In this document: positions 1 to 8,811 of the stretch, in pieces
Position numbering within the stretch: position 1 is the stretch's first letter
Layout: each line of letters begins with the position of its first letter
NCBI GenBank assembly: GCA_040384325.1
Contig: JAZKJL010000005.1
Span: forward strand, 1,116,001 to 1,180,000
Origin: JACMLX01 sp040384325
GTDB lineage: Bacteria; Gemmatimonadota; Gemmatimonadetes; Gemmatimonadales; Gemmatimonadaceae
Direction: 5' to 3'
Length of the DNA stretch: 64,000 nucleotides
Position numbers and translations under genes: made by a program
Notes under the pieces: generated by a model
The model's input: only the letters and a program-made list of their open reading frames with translations
Told to the model about the DNA's origin: nothing
Database searches by the model: none

Positions 1-2
1 CC

Positions 3-1013
3 TCCGACTCGGTCGGTCGCCGCCGGATCCAGCCGCTACCCGCCCTCGGGTCGGCGCCCGAGACCGGCCTTCAGTTCGGCGCCACGGTGCTGGCGGTCTG
101 GGAACCGGCGCCGCGGCTGCACACCCGGCCCGCCTCGCTGCTGGCCTCCGCGTTGCGCACCACCAAGGCGCAGACCCGCGTGCGGATCGAGGGGGAACAC
201 TGGTCCACCGGCAACGCGCGGCGGCTCGCCGGCTCGTTGCAGTGGCAAGAGTTCCCGCTCCCGTTCTTCGGCATCGGCGATCGCACGCCACGGTGGGCGG
301 AGGAGATCTATACGCCGACGGGCACCGAGGCAGTGGTGTCGATGCAGCAGCGGATCAGCGGGCCGTGGTACGCGAGTGTCGGTGCGCGCTACCTCGACCA
401 GACGATCACCGCTGACAGCATCGGCGTCCTGCGTCTTGGGCAGCTCACCGGCAGCAGCGGTGGCGTCACCGCCGAGTTCTCCGCCGGTGTGCAGCGCGAC
501 ACGCGGGACAACCTGTTCGCGCCGCGCGCGGGGCAGTGGCTGCAGCTGGTGTATTCGCGCAGCGACGATGGGCTCTGGTCGGACTTCAGCTATCGCACGC
601 TGAAGGTCGATGCGCGGAGTTACCACACGCTGGGCGCATCGCACGTCGTCGCGCTGCAGGCCCAGGTGACGGGTGTCGATGGCGACGCACCCTTCGATGC
701 ACTGGCCCTGGTGGGCAACGGCGACATCATGCGCGGCTACCAGCGCGGACGGTATCGCGACGCCTGGCTGACCGCGGCGCAGGCGGAGTATCGCTCACCC
801 GTGTGGCATCGGCTTGGCGGCGTGGCCTTCGCCGGCGCCGGACTTTCGTCACCCGGGTTCGGCGACTGGAGTGACCGTCGCGTCCTGCCGACCTACGGCG
901 CCGGCCTTCGCGTGCAGATCGATGCGCGCCAGCGCACCGGTGTGCGCGCCGACTACGGCCGCGGGCTGGACGGCGCATCGGGATTGTACATCGGGTTCAA
1001 CCAGGCGTTCTGA
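3..1013 (+). CDS. Omp85/BamA-TamA-type outer membrane beta-barrel (5' end cut by window)
   Basis: The reading frame is open to the window start, so the N-terminus is missing. The visible 336 codons are almost all beta-strand-like. The start reads PALGSAPETGLQFGA, the usual entry to a stand-alone bacterial surface antigen (D15) barrel. Near the C-terminus GDIMRGYQRGRYRD matches the conserved loop-6 (V/I)RGF/Y...GR(F/Y)RD motif of Omp85 proteins. The chain ends in Phe (FNQAF), typical for barrels recognised by the BAM machinery. POTRA domains are not visible in the part present. A role in outer-membrane assembly or surface display is inferred from family only. The VOC gene begins directly after the stop codon. 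Confidence 0.8.
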   Translation, partial: SDSVGRRRIQPLPALGSAPETGLQFGATVLAVWEPAPRLHTRPASLLASALRTTKAQTRVRIEGEHWSTGNARRLAGSLQWQEFPLPFFGIGDRTPRWAEEIYTPTGTEAVVSMQQRISGPWYASVGARYLDQTITADSIGVLRLGQLTGSSGGVTAEFSAGVQRDTRDNLFAPRAGQWLQLVYSRSDDGLWSDFSYRTLKVDARSYHTLGASHVVALQAQVTGVDGDAPFDALALVGNGDIMRGYQRGRYRDAWLTAAQAEYRSPVWHRLGGVAFAGAGLSSPGFGDWSDRRVLPTYGAGLRVQIDARQRTGVRADYGRGLDGASGLYIGFNQAF

Positions 1014-1484
1014 GTGCAGCGTTCACTTTCCATGCAGCGAGCCATGAGCGATGGCACACGCCGTGGCGCCGATGTCGTGCGTGCGAACCACCTCCCACGT
1101 CCGTCGGCCCCGACGCTGAAGGCGATCGTCGAGACGTCGGTGTACGTGTCGGATCTGCACGCCGCTCGTCACTTCTACGCGCACACGCTCGGCCTCGAGG
1201 TGCTGCTCACCAGCACACGCCTGCTTGCACTGCGTGCAGGTGGACTGAGTGTCCTGCTGCTGCTGCAGCGCACCGCTGCGTCGGGCCGGCATGCCGGTGC
1301 GCAGGCGCTTTCGTTCATCATCGCCGGAGACAGCGTCGACGCGTGGATCGAGTGGTTGCAGGCGTCGGGCGTCACGATCGATGCGCGCATCACCTCGCCG
1401 CGCGGCGACGATGGCGTCTACGTCAGGGACCCCGACGGACACCTGATCGAGCTCGTCGCACCCGGGCTCTGGTCACAGGAGTGA
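1014..1484 (+). CDS. VOC (glyoxalase/bleomycin-resistance fold) protein
   Basis: The core has two beta-alpha-beta-beta-beta modules: ETSVYVSDLHAARHFYAHTL begins the first and the second ends in VYVRDPDGHLIELV, the classic metal-ligand end of VOC proteins. The substrate is unknown. The start is uncertain. GTG at 1014 abuts the upstream TGA, and in-frame ATGs follow at 1032 and 1044; the roughly 45 residues before the fold look dispensable, so a later start is possible. Gene 1487 follows after two bases, so the two are probably co-transcribed. Confidence 0.8.
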   Translation: MQRSLSMQRAMSDGTRRGADVVRANHLPRPSAPTLKAIVETSVYVSDLHAARHFYAHTLGLEVLLTSTRLLALRAGGLSVLLLLQRTAASGRHAGAQALSFIIAGDSVDAWIEWLQASGVTIDARITSPRGDDGVYVRDPDGHLIELVAPGLWSQE

Positions 1485-1486
1485 TC

Positions 1487-1984
1487 ATGCGGCCATCCTT
1501 CCTCTTCACCTCTGCCGTACCCACCATGTCCACACGCCACGTTCACCGCGCCCTGCCGGCGTTCCTGCTCCTCACCAGCGTCGCCTTCACGGCCTGCCTC
1601 GGGCCGACGTCACCGACCGAAGCCGACATCGAGGAAGATCTCCGTGCGCAGAGCGCCTCCGTCGCCGGAACCTGGAAGGGATTCAGCCATCAGCCCGTCG
1701 ATGAACTGCCGTTGCTGCAATTCTCGCTCACGCAGGCCGGAACGTCGGTCAGTGGCAGCGGTGTGATGCACGAGAAGGGTCGGCCCGATACGCTCGCGAT
1801 CACGGTCGCCGGTTCCTACGCCGCACCTCGCGCTTCGCTGACCATCAGCGGCATGCGCTTCGAGGGTCGCACGGTCACCGGCGTGCTGCGGGCCACGAAC
1901 TCGGTCGGCATCATGACCGACACGCTGGTGCTCACCGGTACCGACTACGAACGCAAGTTGCTGGTGTTCATCAGCCGGCAGTGA
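1487..1984 (+). CDS. Small predicted lipoprotein of unknown function
   Basis: The ATG at 1487 has a good AGGAG five bases upstream, overlapping the end of the VOC gene. A second ATG at 1526 gives a tighter signal peptide but has no ribosome site. The hydrophobic stretch FLLLTSVAFTAC resembles a lipobox, with Cys about residue 37 as the lipidated residue. The mature part is beta-rich with alternating Thr/Ser/Gly (SLTQAGTSVSGSGV, GSYAAPRASLTISGMRFEG), like the small beta-barrel domains common in Gemmatimonadota lipoproteins. No catalytic motif is visible. Function unknown. Confidence 0.65.
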   Translation: MRPSFLFTSAVPTMSTRHVHRALPAFLLLTSVAFTACLGPTSPTEADIEEDLRAQSASVAGTWKGFSHQPVDELPLLQFSLTQAGTSVSGSGVMHEKGRPDTLAITVAGSYAAPRASLTISGMRFEGRTVTGVLRATNSVGIMTDTLVLTGTDYERKLLVFISRQ

Positions 1985-2015
1985 CTCATGGCCCAGCGGG
2001 CACGGCGCAGGTGAC

Positions 2016-2294
2016 TCACGCCGTGCGCTGGAACCGTCGCGCCAGCTGCTCCATCCGCTCGTCACCCTTCGCTTCGGCCTCGATGCGGATCTCTTCTGCG
2101 TACGGCCGCAGGCGCGGTTCGCCCCAGTAGTAGCCGGTGGCGCGCTCGGCCAGCTGCGTCTCGTCGGCACGTGTCGCCTCCAGCAGGGCACGCGTGGCCA
2201 CGCGATCGTACTCGGGGTCGTCACGCGGCGGCAGGCCGTAGTGGCGCCGCGGCATCTCGCCTTCCGCATCATCCCGCAGGAACGCCATCGACAT
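2016..2294 (-). CDS. Conserved-looking small hypothetical protein with YYWGEP motif
   Basis: A 92-residue charged soluble protein. The ATG at 2294 is preceded by GGAGG eight bases upstream, so it is preferred over the second ATG six bases downstream. It contains TGYYWGEPRLRPYAEEIRI and ends in a helical charged segment. It has no signal or membrane segment and no recognised domain. It is convergent with the lipoprotein gene and divergent from the AAA+ gene, so it is a single-gene unit. Confidence 0.5.
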   Translation of the reverse strand: MSMAFLRDDAEGEMPRRHYGLPPRDDPEYDRVATRALLEATRADETQLAERATGYYWGEPRLRPYAEEIRIEAEAKGDERMEQLARRFQRTA

Positions 2295-2389
2295 CTGTCC
2301 CTCCTCCGTGTCGCGCAGGCGCGTCGTGCGCCGCCCTGAAATGTAACGCCGGCACGCGGTGGGCGCGGTTCGTGCACTTCAGTGTGCAC

Positions 2390-3406
2390 ATGCCCTCACC
2401 ACCAGTGCTTTCGTTCTTCGGTCGATTCCGTGCGCGGCCCGCCGTGGACACCATCACGCCCGTCCGCAGCTTCGAGGACGTCATCCTGCCGCCCACCACG
2501 CGCCGGATGCTCGACAGCGCATTGGCCCAGGTGCACAACCACGCATTGATCTTTGGGCGATGGGGGCTCGGCGAGCGCCACACCACCGGACTCGGCCTCG
2601 CCTTCAACTTCGCCGGACCGCCGGGCACCGGGAAGACGATTTGCGCCGAGGCCATCGCCGGTGCGCTGGGCAAGAAGCTGCTGGCGGTGAACTACGCCGA
2701 AGTGGAATCGATGTGGGCAGGCGAGACACCGAAGAATGTCGCCGCCCTCTTCCGCAATGCGGCGGAGCAGGATGCGGTGCTCTTCTTCGATGAAGCGGAT
2801 GCGATCGCCGCGCGGCGCAGCATGGCCACCGGCGCGCCGTTTCAGCGCGAGTCGAACACCACCGTGAACGTCCTGCTGCGAGAACTGGAAGGCTTCAACG
2901 GCGTGGTGATCTTCGCCACCAACCTGGCGGCGAACTTCGATCCCGCATTCGAGCGGCGCATCCGGACCCACGTGCGCTTCGAGATGCCGGGCACCGCGGA
3001 GCGCGAGCGGATCTGGCAGGTGCAGATCCATCCGATGTACACGCCACTGGCCGACGACGTGGATTTCGCTGCGCTGGCGTCGCAGTTTGCGGTGAGCGGT
3101 GGTGACATCAAGAATGCGGTGTTGAAAGCCGCGGCCTCGGCAGCTGCCGAACCCGGACCCAGCTCGGAGAAGCAGATCCACCAGCGGCATTTCACGGGTG
3201 CGATGGAAGAAGTGGTGTCGGCGCGGCAGGTGATGCAGCAATCGCTGTTCAGCGCCGACGTGCCGACGGCGCCGCCGGACCCGATGCTGCAGGCGTTCCA
3301 GTCCGCCGAGCAGCGGTTCCAGCGCACCGCGACCACGGCGCTGGGCGTGGCCGGCATGGCGCTGGTGGCGGCGCTGGTCGCGTTGGGAGTGACGATCGCG
3401 CGCTGA
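2390..3406 (+). CDS. AAA+ ATPase with C-terminal membrane anchor
   Basis: 338 residues. Walker A GPPGTGKT is at about 76-83, Walker B VLFFDEAD at 130-137, sensor-1 Asn in VVIFATN near 178, and an arginine-finger pair at FERRIR near 189-190. This places it with the SpoVK/FtsH/Vps4-like AAA ATPases that remodel or unfold proteins. The N-terminal 65 residues are a short adaptor region. The last about 23 residues are a single hydrophobic helix (GVAGMALVAALVALGVTI), so the protein looks tail-anchored with the ATPase in the cytoplasm. No protease domain is present. Start chosen at ATG 2390, where homology-like sequence begins; no clear ribosome site, and GTG 2384 is an alternative. Confidence 0.8.
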   Translation: MPSPPVLSFFGRFRARPAVDTITPVRSFEDVILPPTTRRMLDSALAQVHNHALIFGRWGLGERHTTGLGLAFNFAGPPGTGKTICAEAIAGALGKKLLAVNYAEVESMWAGETPKNVAALFRNAAEQDAVLFFDEADAIAARRSMATGAPFQRESNTTVNVLLRELEGFNGVVIFATNLAANFDPAFERRIRTHVRFEMPGTAERERIWQVQIHPMYTPLADDVDFAALASQFAVSGGDIKNAVLKAAASAAAEPGPSSEKQIHQRHFTGAMEEVVSARQVMQQSLFSADVPTAPPDPMLQAFQSAEQRFQRTATTALGVAGMALVAALVALGVTIAR

Positions 3407-3466
3407 TCGCCGGATACGGACGGCGTGCGACGAGACGGACTGCAGCGCTCAATCAAGGGGATCGTG

Positions 3467-3919
3467 ATGCCGGACCAGCCAGCGGAAGACCCGTTCAACC
3501 TGCGCCGATTCGTGAGTGCGCAGGACGCCGACCAGACGTTCGAACGCGCGCTCGCCGAAATCCGTCGCGGCGCGAAGACGACGCACTGGATGTGGTATGT
3601 CTTCCCGCAGCTGGTGGGTCTGGGAGGTACAGGGAAAGCCCAGAAGTTCGGAATCAGCGATCGCGCCGAGGCGGAGGCGTATCTCGCGCATCCGATCCTT
3701 GGCCCGAGACTGGTGCAGTGCGCCGAGGCGGCGCTGGGCGTCGACGGCAAGACGGCGGTCCAGATCTTCGATGAAGTCGATGCCAAGAAGCTGAGGTCGT
3801 CTGCGACGCTGTTCGCGACCGTCTCGCCGCCTGGCTCGGTGTTCCATCAGCTGCTGGCGAAGTACTATGACGATGTGCCCGACGGCACGAGCGTCGCGCG
3901 CCTGGGAATCGCTGACTGA
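3467..3919 (+). CDS. DUF1810 family protein
   Basis: 150 residues matching the DUF1810 layout from end to end: DPFNLRRFVSAQD at the start, THWMWYVFPQLVGLG near residue 42, EAYLAHPILGPRL, and a C-terminal LRSSATLF motif. The family (YeaO/Rv-type neighbours in many soil bacteria) is small, soluble and of unsettled function. The ATG at 3467 follows AAGGGG at six bases. The earlier in-frame start adds only a non-conserved leader and is rejected. Confidence 0.85.
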   Translation: MPDQPAEDPFNLRRFVSAQDADQTFERALAEIRRGAKTTHWMWYVFPQLVGLGGTGKAQKFGISDRAEAEAYLAHPILGPRLVQCAEAALGVDGKTAVQIFDEVDAKKLRSSATLFATVSPPGSVFHQLLAKYYDDVPDGTSVARLGIAD

Positions 3920-3948
3920 TCTTCGCTCACCGCACTGCCGCACCATCC

Positions 3949-4353
3949 ATGATCGACCACAGCGCCACCATCCGGGCCCGTCGCGCGCAGTCCAACGCCG
4001 CCATTGCGGCGCGGGATGCGCAGCAGGTCGTTGCCGTGATGCTGGATGACGTGACGGTGGCCGTGGCCGGTGGCCCGCAGCTCGACGGTCGCGAGGCATC
4101 CCGCGTCGCCTTCGCCGAGCAATTCGCCGATCGCGCCTTCCGCGGCTACGTGCGCGATGCCGAGAGCATCACGCTGCACCAGCCGCCGGTGCAGGCGACC
4201 GAGCGCGGACGGTGGGTGGGGCGCTGGGCGCAGGCCGGTCGACACGAGGAGATGCGCGGCTCGTACATCGCGCAGTGGCGGCACACCGAACTGGGGTGGT
4301 TCCTGCAATCGGAGATCTTCGTGACCGACGGCGTCTCGAGCGGACGCGCATGA
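3949..4353 (+). CDS. NTF2-like (SnoaL/DUF4440-type) protein
   Basis: 134 residues with a long N-terminal helix (RRAQSNAAIAARDAQQVVAV), then DVTVAVAGGPQLDGREA and a C-terminal curved sheet ending SYIAQWRHTELGWFLQSEIF. This helix plus cone-shaped sheet with a W-x-LQ-E end is typical for the NTF2-like superfamily, which holds small enzymes and ligand binders. The substrate cannot be told. The stop overlaps the start of the Kelch gene (ATGA), so the two are translationally coupled. Confidence 0.7.
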   Translation: MIDHSATIRARRAQSNAAIAARDAQQVVAVMLDDVTVAVAGGPQLDGREASRVAFAEQFADRAFRGYVRDAESITLHQPPVQATERGRWVGRWAQAGRHEEMRGSYIAQWRHTELGWFLQSEIFVTDGVSSGRA

Positions 4354-5384
4354 GGCGCGCGATCCTCGCCTTCGCGGCGCTGGTCGGCATCGATGCCCGT
4401 GCACAGGTGCTGCCGCCGTTGCCGCAGCCGGTGAGCAACGCGGCCGTCGCCACCGGCATCGTGGACGGTGAGCGCTGGGTGTTCGCAGTGCTCGGCATCG
4501 ACAGCAGCAGGCGATGGTCGGGCATCACGCGTCGCGCCACGGGATGGCGATCGTCCACCGGTGCCTGGCGCGCGCTGCCTGACGTGCCGGGCGACGTGGG
4601 GCGCCTGGCGGCCACCGCGCAGGTGGTGCGCGAGCGGTTGTTCGTCTTCGGTGGCTACACGGTCGATTCGGCGGGACGCGAACGCTCGGTGCCTGCGGTG
4701 GACATCTTCGAGCCACGCAGCAGCACCTGGCTGCGCGGCGCCGAGATGCCGGTGGCGGTGGACGATGCCGTGAGCGTGGTCTATCGCGACTCGCTGGTGT
4801 ACGTGATCTCCGGCTGGCACGACACCGCCAACGTGCAGCTGGTGCAGGTCTACGATGCGGTGCGCGACGCGTGGTTCGCGGGCACGCCCATTCCCGGGCC
4901 TGGCGTCTTCGGCCACAGCGGCGGGCTGGCCGGCAACACCATCGTCTTCATCGACGGTGCGGTGAAGCAGGATTCAGCGGTGAAATACCGCCTGCTGTCA
5001 CAGGTGTGGCTCGGCACCATCGATGCGCGCGAGCCGACACGCATCAGCTGGCGTGTCGGCCCCGCGCACGCCGGTCCGCCGCTGTACCGCGCCGCCGTCG
5101 CGCGCTGCGGCACGCGGGTGGTGTTCGCCGGCGGCACCGACAATCCCTACAACTATGACGGCATGGGTTACGACGGCCGTCCCGCGCAGCCGAGCCCACG
5201 CCTGTTCGCCTTCGATACGCGCCAGGGTGCGTGGCAGACGCTGCCGCCGATGACGGTGCCGAGCATGGATCACCGTGGCCTGATCGTGCTCGGTGAGACG
5301 GCGTGGACCATCGGCGGCATGCACACGGGCCGGCAGGTGAGTGCAGCCACGGTGCCGACGCTGCTGCAGCGCTGCAGCCGCTAA
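4350..5384 (+). CDS. Exported Kelch-repeat beta-propeller protein
   Basis: 344 residues. A short signal peptide (MRRAILAFAALVGIDARAQ) is followed by Kelch-type blades: RLFVFGGYTVD, LVYVISGWHD, RVVFAGGTDNPYNYDGMGYD and a final AWTIGGMH. The family contains carbohydrate-acting propellers such as N-acetylneuraminate epimerase and galactose oxidase, but no catalytic set can be assigned here. The start overlaps the stop of the NTF2-like gene by four bases, a strong sign of coupling and of the correct start. Convergent with the TonB receptor gene. Confidence 0.75.
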   Translation: MRRAILAFAALVGIDARAQVLPPLPQPVSNAAVATGIVDGERWVFAVLGIDSSRRWSGITRRATGWRSSTGAWRALPDVPGDVGRLAATAQVVRERLFVFGGYTVDSAGRERSVPAVDIFEPRSSTWLRGAEMPVAVDDAVSVVYRDSLVYVISGWHDTANVQLVQVYDAVRDAWFAGTPIPGPGVFGHSGGLAGNTIVFIDGAVKQDSAVKYRLLSQVWLGTIDAREPTRISWRVGPAHAGPPLYRAAVARCGTRVVFAGGTDNPYNYDGMGYDGRPAQPSPRLFAFDTRQGAWQTLPPMTVPSMDHRGLIVLGETAWTIGGMHTGRQVSAATVPTLLQRCSR

Positions 5385-5400
5385 GCCGCGCGCATCGTCG

Positions 5401-7491
5401 TCATCGCGTCGACAGTCGTACCGTGACGAACACCGACCGCGGCGTGAGCACGAAGTAATTCGGCTCGCCGCCCACCGCATACCCACTGCCGAAGCGCTGC
5501 GAGTTGCCGAGGTTCGTGCCGCGCACCGTGATGTCGTTGCTGCCGAAGGGCACGCGCAGCATCGCATCCAGCACCCAGTAGGCAGGCAGCACCAGGTCGC
5601 GATTGCCATCGTTGCGCAGGAAACTCTCGCCCTGGAATCGCGCCTCACCGCCCACGTCCAGCCAGCGTGCCACGCGCCAGTCGACGCGCTGGGTGCCGGT
5701 CACCGCGGGGGCGAGCAGCGGCGGCACGTTGCGGCGCACCACGCCGGGCCGGCCTCCGGTCTGGTCCACGAACTCGCGAATGCGATTGTGCGCCACCGAG
5801 CCGATGGTGGTCAGCGTCAGCGACTCACCCGCCTTGGAGCGGATGTCGAACTCGACGCCCTGGCGCACGCTGGCCGCCACGTTGCTGCGCAGTTCCGCAC
5901 CGAGCGGGGAGAGCGCACCGATCCGCGCGATCTCGTTGCGGAAATCCATCCGGAACAGGTTCACTTCCAGCTGCACGTCGTTCTGCCGGAAGCGCAGGCC
6001 GAACTCGGTGTCGGTGACGCTTTCCGGCTTCACGTTGCGCAGGCCGCCGAGTTCATCGAGCGTGGCGCTGCTGACGTCGTCGTTGCCGGCGAGGATGTCG
6101 GTGCGCGTCGGCTCGCGGCTTGTGCGGCCCACCGACGCGAACAGTTCCGCCCCCGGCCGCGCCTTCCACGTCACGCCGACCTTCGGATTGAAGAATGTCC
6201 ACGACACCGACGGCTCGGCACCGCCGAAGCCGGCGTCGTCATCGGGCTGGTAGCGGAACAGGGCACGACGCACCTGCAGGTCGGTGAACAACGTCAGCGG
6301 GCCGCGATCGAGCGCCAGCTTGGTGAACAGGCTCGCGTCACGCTTGCGGCCCGTGTTGAAGTACTCGGGCGCGGTGCGGAAGTTGGTGTAGTACGCGTAG
6401 TGATCGCGGCCGTACGTGTTGGCGTTCACGCCCGTGCTCAGGCGCAGGCCGTCGCGTTCCACGTTCACCGCGCTGGTGAGGCCGTACCAGTCGAAGTCGA
6501 GCGCGAAGTTCGCCACCGTCGACGGATCGAACCGCACGTCGTAGTTGCCTTCGGCGCTGATGCGGTAGAGCGTCGACGCGTACTGCACACGCGGCGAGAG
6601 TTGCCGCGTGTGCGACAGGGCCACCAGCGCCTGGCTGAAGCGATCCTGCTCCTCCGGCGAGAGCGGGTTGATGCGGCGGTCGCCTTCCAGCTGGCGCAAC
6701 GGCACCGCGAGATACGACAGCGTGTCCTTCAGCCGGCCACCGAGCACCATCAGCTTGACGATGTCGCGCGAGCCGAGCCAGGCCACCTGTGCGAGGCCGG
6801 AGAGACCTTCCACGCCGGCATGGCGACGATAGCTGTTGGTGCGCAGCGCCGAGAGCCGGATCGACGAGGCGAAGCCACCCTGCATCAGCCCTGTGTTGGC
6901 CTCCACCATCAGTCGCTGTGCGCCGTACGATCCGGCCTGCACCTCGGCGGCCACCATCGGCGGCACGCCCAGCACCGGCTTGGTCTCGAAGTTGATCGAC
7001 CCGGCGAAGGACGCGGTCCCGGTGCCGGTGGTGCCCACGCCACGCTGCACCTGCACCGACTGCATGCTGCTGGCGAGGTCGGCGAAGTTGGCGAAGTAGA
7101 ACACCTGGTCCTCGGGATCGTTGAGCGGGATGCCGTCGATCGAGAGGTTGATGCGCGACTGGTCGATGCCGCGCAGGCGCAGGTAGCTGTAGCCCCAGTT
7201 CGTGCCCGACTCGCTGTGCGCGGTGAGCGACGGCGTGGTGCCGAGCAGCATCATCGGCACGTCCTGCGCAAAGCTGCGACGCTCGATGGTGCGGGTACCC
7301 ACCGTCGTCTGGGCGATGGGGGCGGACCCGTTGGCGCGCACGGCGCGCACGATCACGCCTTCGAGCGAGCGGGCGCGCGACAGGCTGTCCTGGCGCGCGG
7401 AGTCGGCGCGGGTGGTGGTGGGTTGTTGTGCGTCGGCGGTGCCGACGGCGAACGCGAGCGCGGCAATGGCCGCGGCGGCGTGTCTGTGCAT
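5401..7491 (-). CDS. TonB-dependent outer membrane receptor, predicted thiamine importer
   Basis: 696 residues: signal peptide ending GTADAQ, a short TonB-box-like region, a plug domain (SYLRLRGIDQSRINLSIDGI and QSVQVQRGVGTTGTGTASF) and a 22-strand-type barrel ending in VFVTVRLSTR. Such receptors import scarce ligands with TonB energy. The decisive clue is the TPP riboswitch at 7496-7580 that forms its leader: the gene should be switched off by thiamine diphosphate, so thiamine or a precursor is the likely ligand. Riboswitch-led TonB receptors of this kind are known as predicted thiamine transporters in Bacteroidota. The last residue is not aromatic, which is unusual for a barrel. Confidence 0.85.
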   Translation of the reverse strand: MHRHAAAAIAALAFAVGTADAQQPTTTRADSARQDSLSRARSLEGVIVRAVRANGSAPIAQTTVGTRTIERRSFAQDVPMMLLGTTPSLTAHSESGTNWGYSYLRLRGIDQSRINLSIDGIPLNDPEDQVFYFANFADLASSMQSVQVQRGVGTTGTGTASFAGSINFETKPVLGVPPMVAAEVQAGSYGAQRLMVEANTGLMQGGFASSIRLSALRTNSYRRHAGVEGLSGLAQVAWLGSRDIVKLMVLGGRLKDTLSYLAVPLRQLEGDRRINPLSPEEQDRFSQALVALSHTRQLSPRVQYASTLYRISAEGNYDVRFDPSTVANFALDFDWYGLTSAVNVERDGLRLSTGVNANTYGRDHYAYYTNFRTAPEYFNTGRKRDASLFTKLALDRGPLTLFTDLQVRRALFRYQPDDDAGFGGAEPSVSWTFFNPKVGVTWKARPGAELFASVGRTSREPTRTDILAGNDDVSSATLDELGGLRNVKPESVTDTEFGLRFRQNDVQLEVNLFRMDFRNEIARIGALSPLGAELRSNVAASVRQGVEFDIRSKAGESLTLTTIGSVAHNRIREFVDQTGGRPGVVRRNVPPLLAPAVTGTQRVDWRVARWLDVGGEARFQGESFLRNDGNRDLVLPAYWVLDAMLRVPFGSNDITVRGTNLGNSQRFGSGYAVGGEPNYFVLTPRSVFVTVRLSTR

Positions 7492-7495
7492 GCGT

Positions 7496-7580
7496 GACTC
7501 CCTACGCCGGTATGACCCGGATCAGGTTCGGCGGGACTCTCTCAGCCGTCGCGCCAGAAGCGGCACGGGGCACCCCGGTC
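7496..7580 (-). promoter_or_regulatory. TPP (thiamine diphosphate) riboswitch
   Basis: Read on the minus strand, all core pieces of the THI element appear in order: CGGGGTGCC near 7577-7569, GGCTGAGAGA, then ACCTGATCCGGGTCATACC and finally GGCGTAGGGAGTC. The outer P1 helix pairs GAC (7580-7578) with GTC (7498-7496). The conserved 3' strand GTAGGGAG doubles as the ribosome binding site, about seven bases before the ATG at 7491, so ligand binding should directly hide the site and block translation. No separate terminator hairpin fits between aptamer and start codon. Confidence 0.95.
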
Positions 7581-7728
7581 TATGTGGCTGGAAACGTAAT
7601 GCCGGCCGACCTGCAACCCAACCACGTGCGGAGTCGTCACGGAGGCGTCGATACCTTGTACGGATGTGCGCACCGCGCGGAGATCCTGCGCCGGTCGCCG
7701 CCACGCTTCCCACGCCAATTCAGTCGTC

Positions 7729-8811
7729 ATGCTGCTGCCGGACTTCCGCTTCCGTTGCACCTCCACCCTCGTCGCCAGCGTCGCGGCGGTGTCGCTGGCC
7801 GCGTGCGCCAACGGCGACACGGCCGCCGCCGACACCACCGTCACGGCGTCGCCGGCTGTATCTGCGCCGACGCCGCGCGCCGTGCCCCCGGCCATCGCCA
7901 CCGCCTCCGACACCGGCCTGCTGGCCGGTCGCACCGCGATGGATCAGCGGTCGTTCGCGACCGCGATCCGCGCCGGCACGGCAGCGGCGGCGAGCTGGCC
8001 GCGACGCGACGGTGCGCCCGGTGCGCTGCTCCCCGGTCGGCGCATCATCGCCTACTACGGCAACCCGCATTCGAAGAAGATGGGCGTGATCGGCGAGTAT
8101 CCCGAGACCGAGATGCTGGGCATGCTCGATCGCACGGTGGCGGAATGGAATGCGGCCGATCCCTCCACGCCGGTGCTGCCGGCGATCCACCTGGTGACGG
8201 TGGTGGCACAGGGCGCGCCGGGTGCCGATCGCATGTGGCGCCGCCGCGAGGACTCGTCGATGATCGAGCGCACCTATCGCTGGGCGAAGAGCCGGCAGGG
8301 CGTGCTCTTCCTCGACATCCAGGCCTCGCACAGCACGCTGCAGCAGGAGCTGCCGCCGTTGCTGCCCTACCTCGAGCGCCCCGACGTGCACCTCGGCATC
8401 GATCCCGAGTTCTACATGCACCACGACAAGGAAGGGGTGCGCCCGAGCGCGAAGATCGGCCAGATGAAGGCCGCCGACATCAATTACGTCATCCAGACGC
8501 TGGATCGGCTGGTGACGACGAAGAAGCTGCCGCCGAAGGTGCTGGTGGTCCACCGCTTCACGCGCCTGATGGTGCCGGATGCCGAGAACATCCGTCCCAC
8601 CCGCAACGTGCAGGTGGTGATGCACATGGATGGATGGGGGCCGCCGTGGCTCAAGTTCGACTCGTACAACCATTACGTGGTGCAGCATCCGGTGGACTTC
8701 ACCGGCTTCAAGCTCTTCTACCACAACGACACCAAGAAGGGCGACGCGCTGCTGACGCCGCGCGAGTTGCTGCAGCTGTCGCCGAAGCTGTCGTACATCC
8801 AGTACCAGTGA
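7729..8811 (+). CDS. Conserved lipoprotein of unknown function
   Basis: 360 residues. The signal peptide ends in a good lipobox (VSLAAC, Cys about residue 27), followed by a low-complexity Ala/Thr/Pro linker and a globular domain of about 270 residues starting GRRIIAYYGNPHSKKMGVIG. The pattern of strand-rich segments (VLFLDIQASHS, DVHLGIDPEFYM, VLVVHRF, NVQVVMHMDGWG) with charged strand ends suggests a TIM-barrel, possibly a glycosidase-like enzyme, with candidate acid residues in GIDPEF. This is inference; I do not recognise the family. No clear ribosome site precedes the ATG. Confidence 0.6.
   Translation: MLLPDFRFRCTSTLVASVAAVSLAACANGDTAAADTTVTASPAVSAPTPRAVPPAIATASDTGLLAGRTAMDQRSFATAIRAGTAAAASWPRRDGAPGALLPGRRIIAYYGNPHSKKMGVIGEYPETEMLGMLDRTVAEWNAADPSTPVLPAIHLVTVVAQGAPGADRMWRRREDSSMIERTYRWAKSRQGVLFLDIQASHSTLQQELPPLLPYLERPDVHLGIDPEFYMHHDKEGVRPSAKIGQMKAADINYVIQTLDRLVTTKKLPPKVLVVHRFTRLMVPDAENIRPTRNVQVVMHMDGWGPPWLKFDSYNHYVVQHPVDFTGFKLFYHNDTKKGDALLTPRELLQLSPKLSYIQYQ

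Noticed and set aside
5341..7497. 718-codon rightward open frame opposite the TonB receptor
   Set aside because: His/Arg/Ala-rich mirror frame typical of high-GC DNA; the leftward frame has a full TonB receptor with riboswitch.
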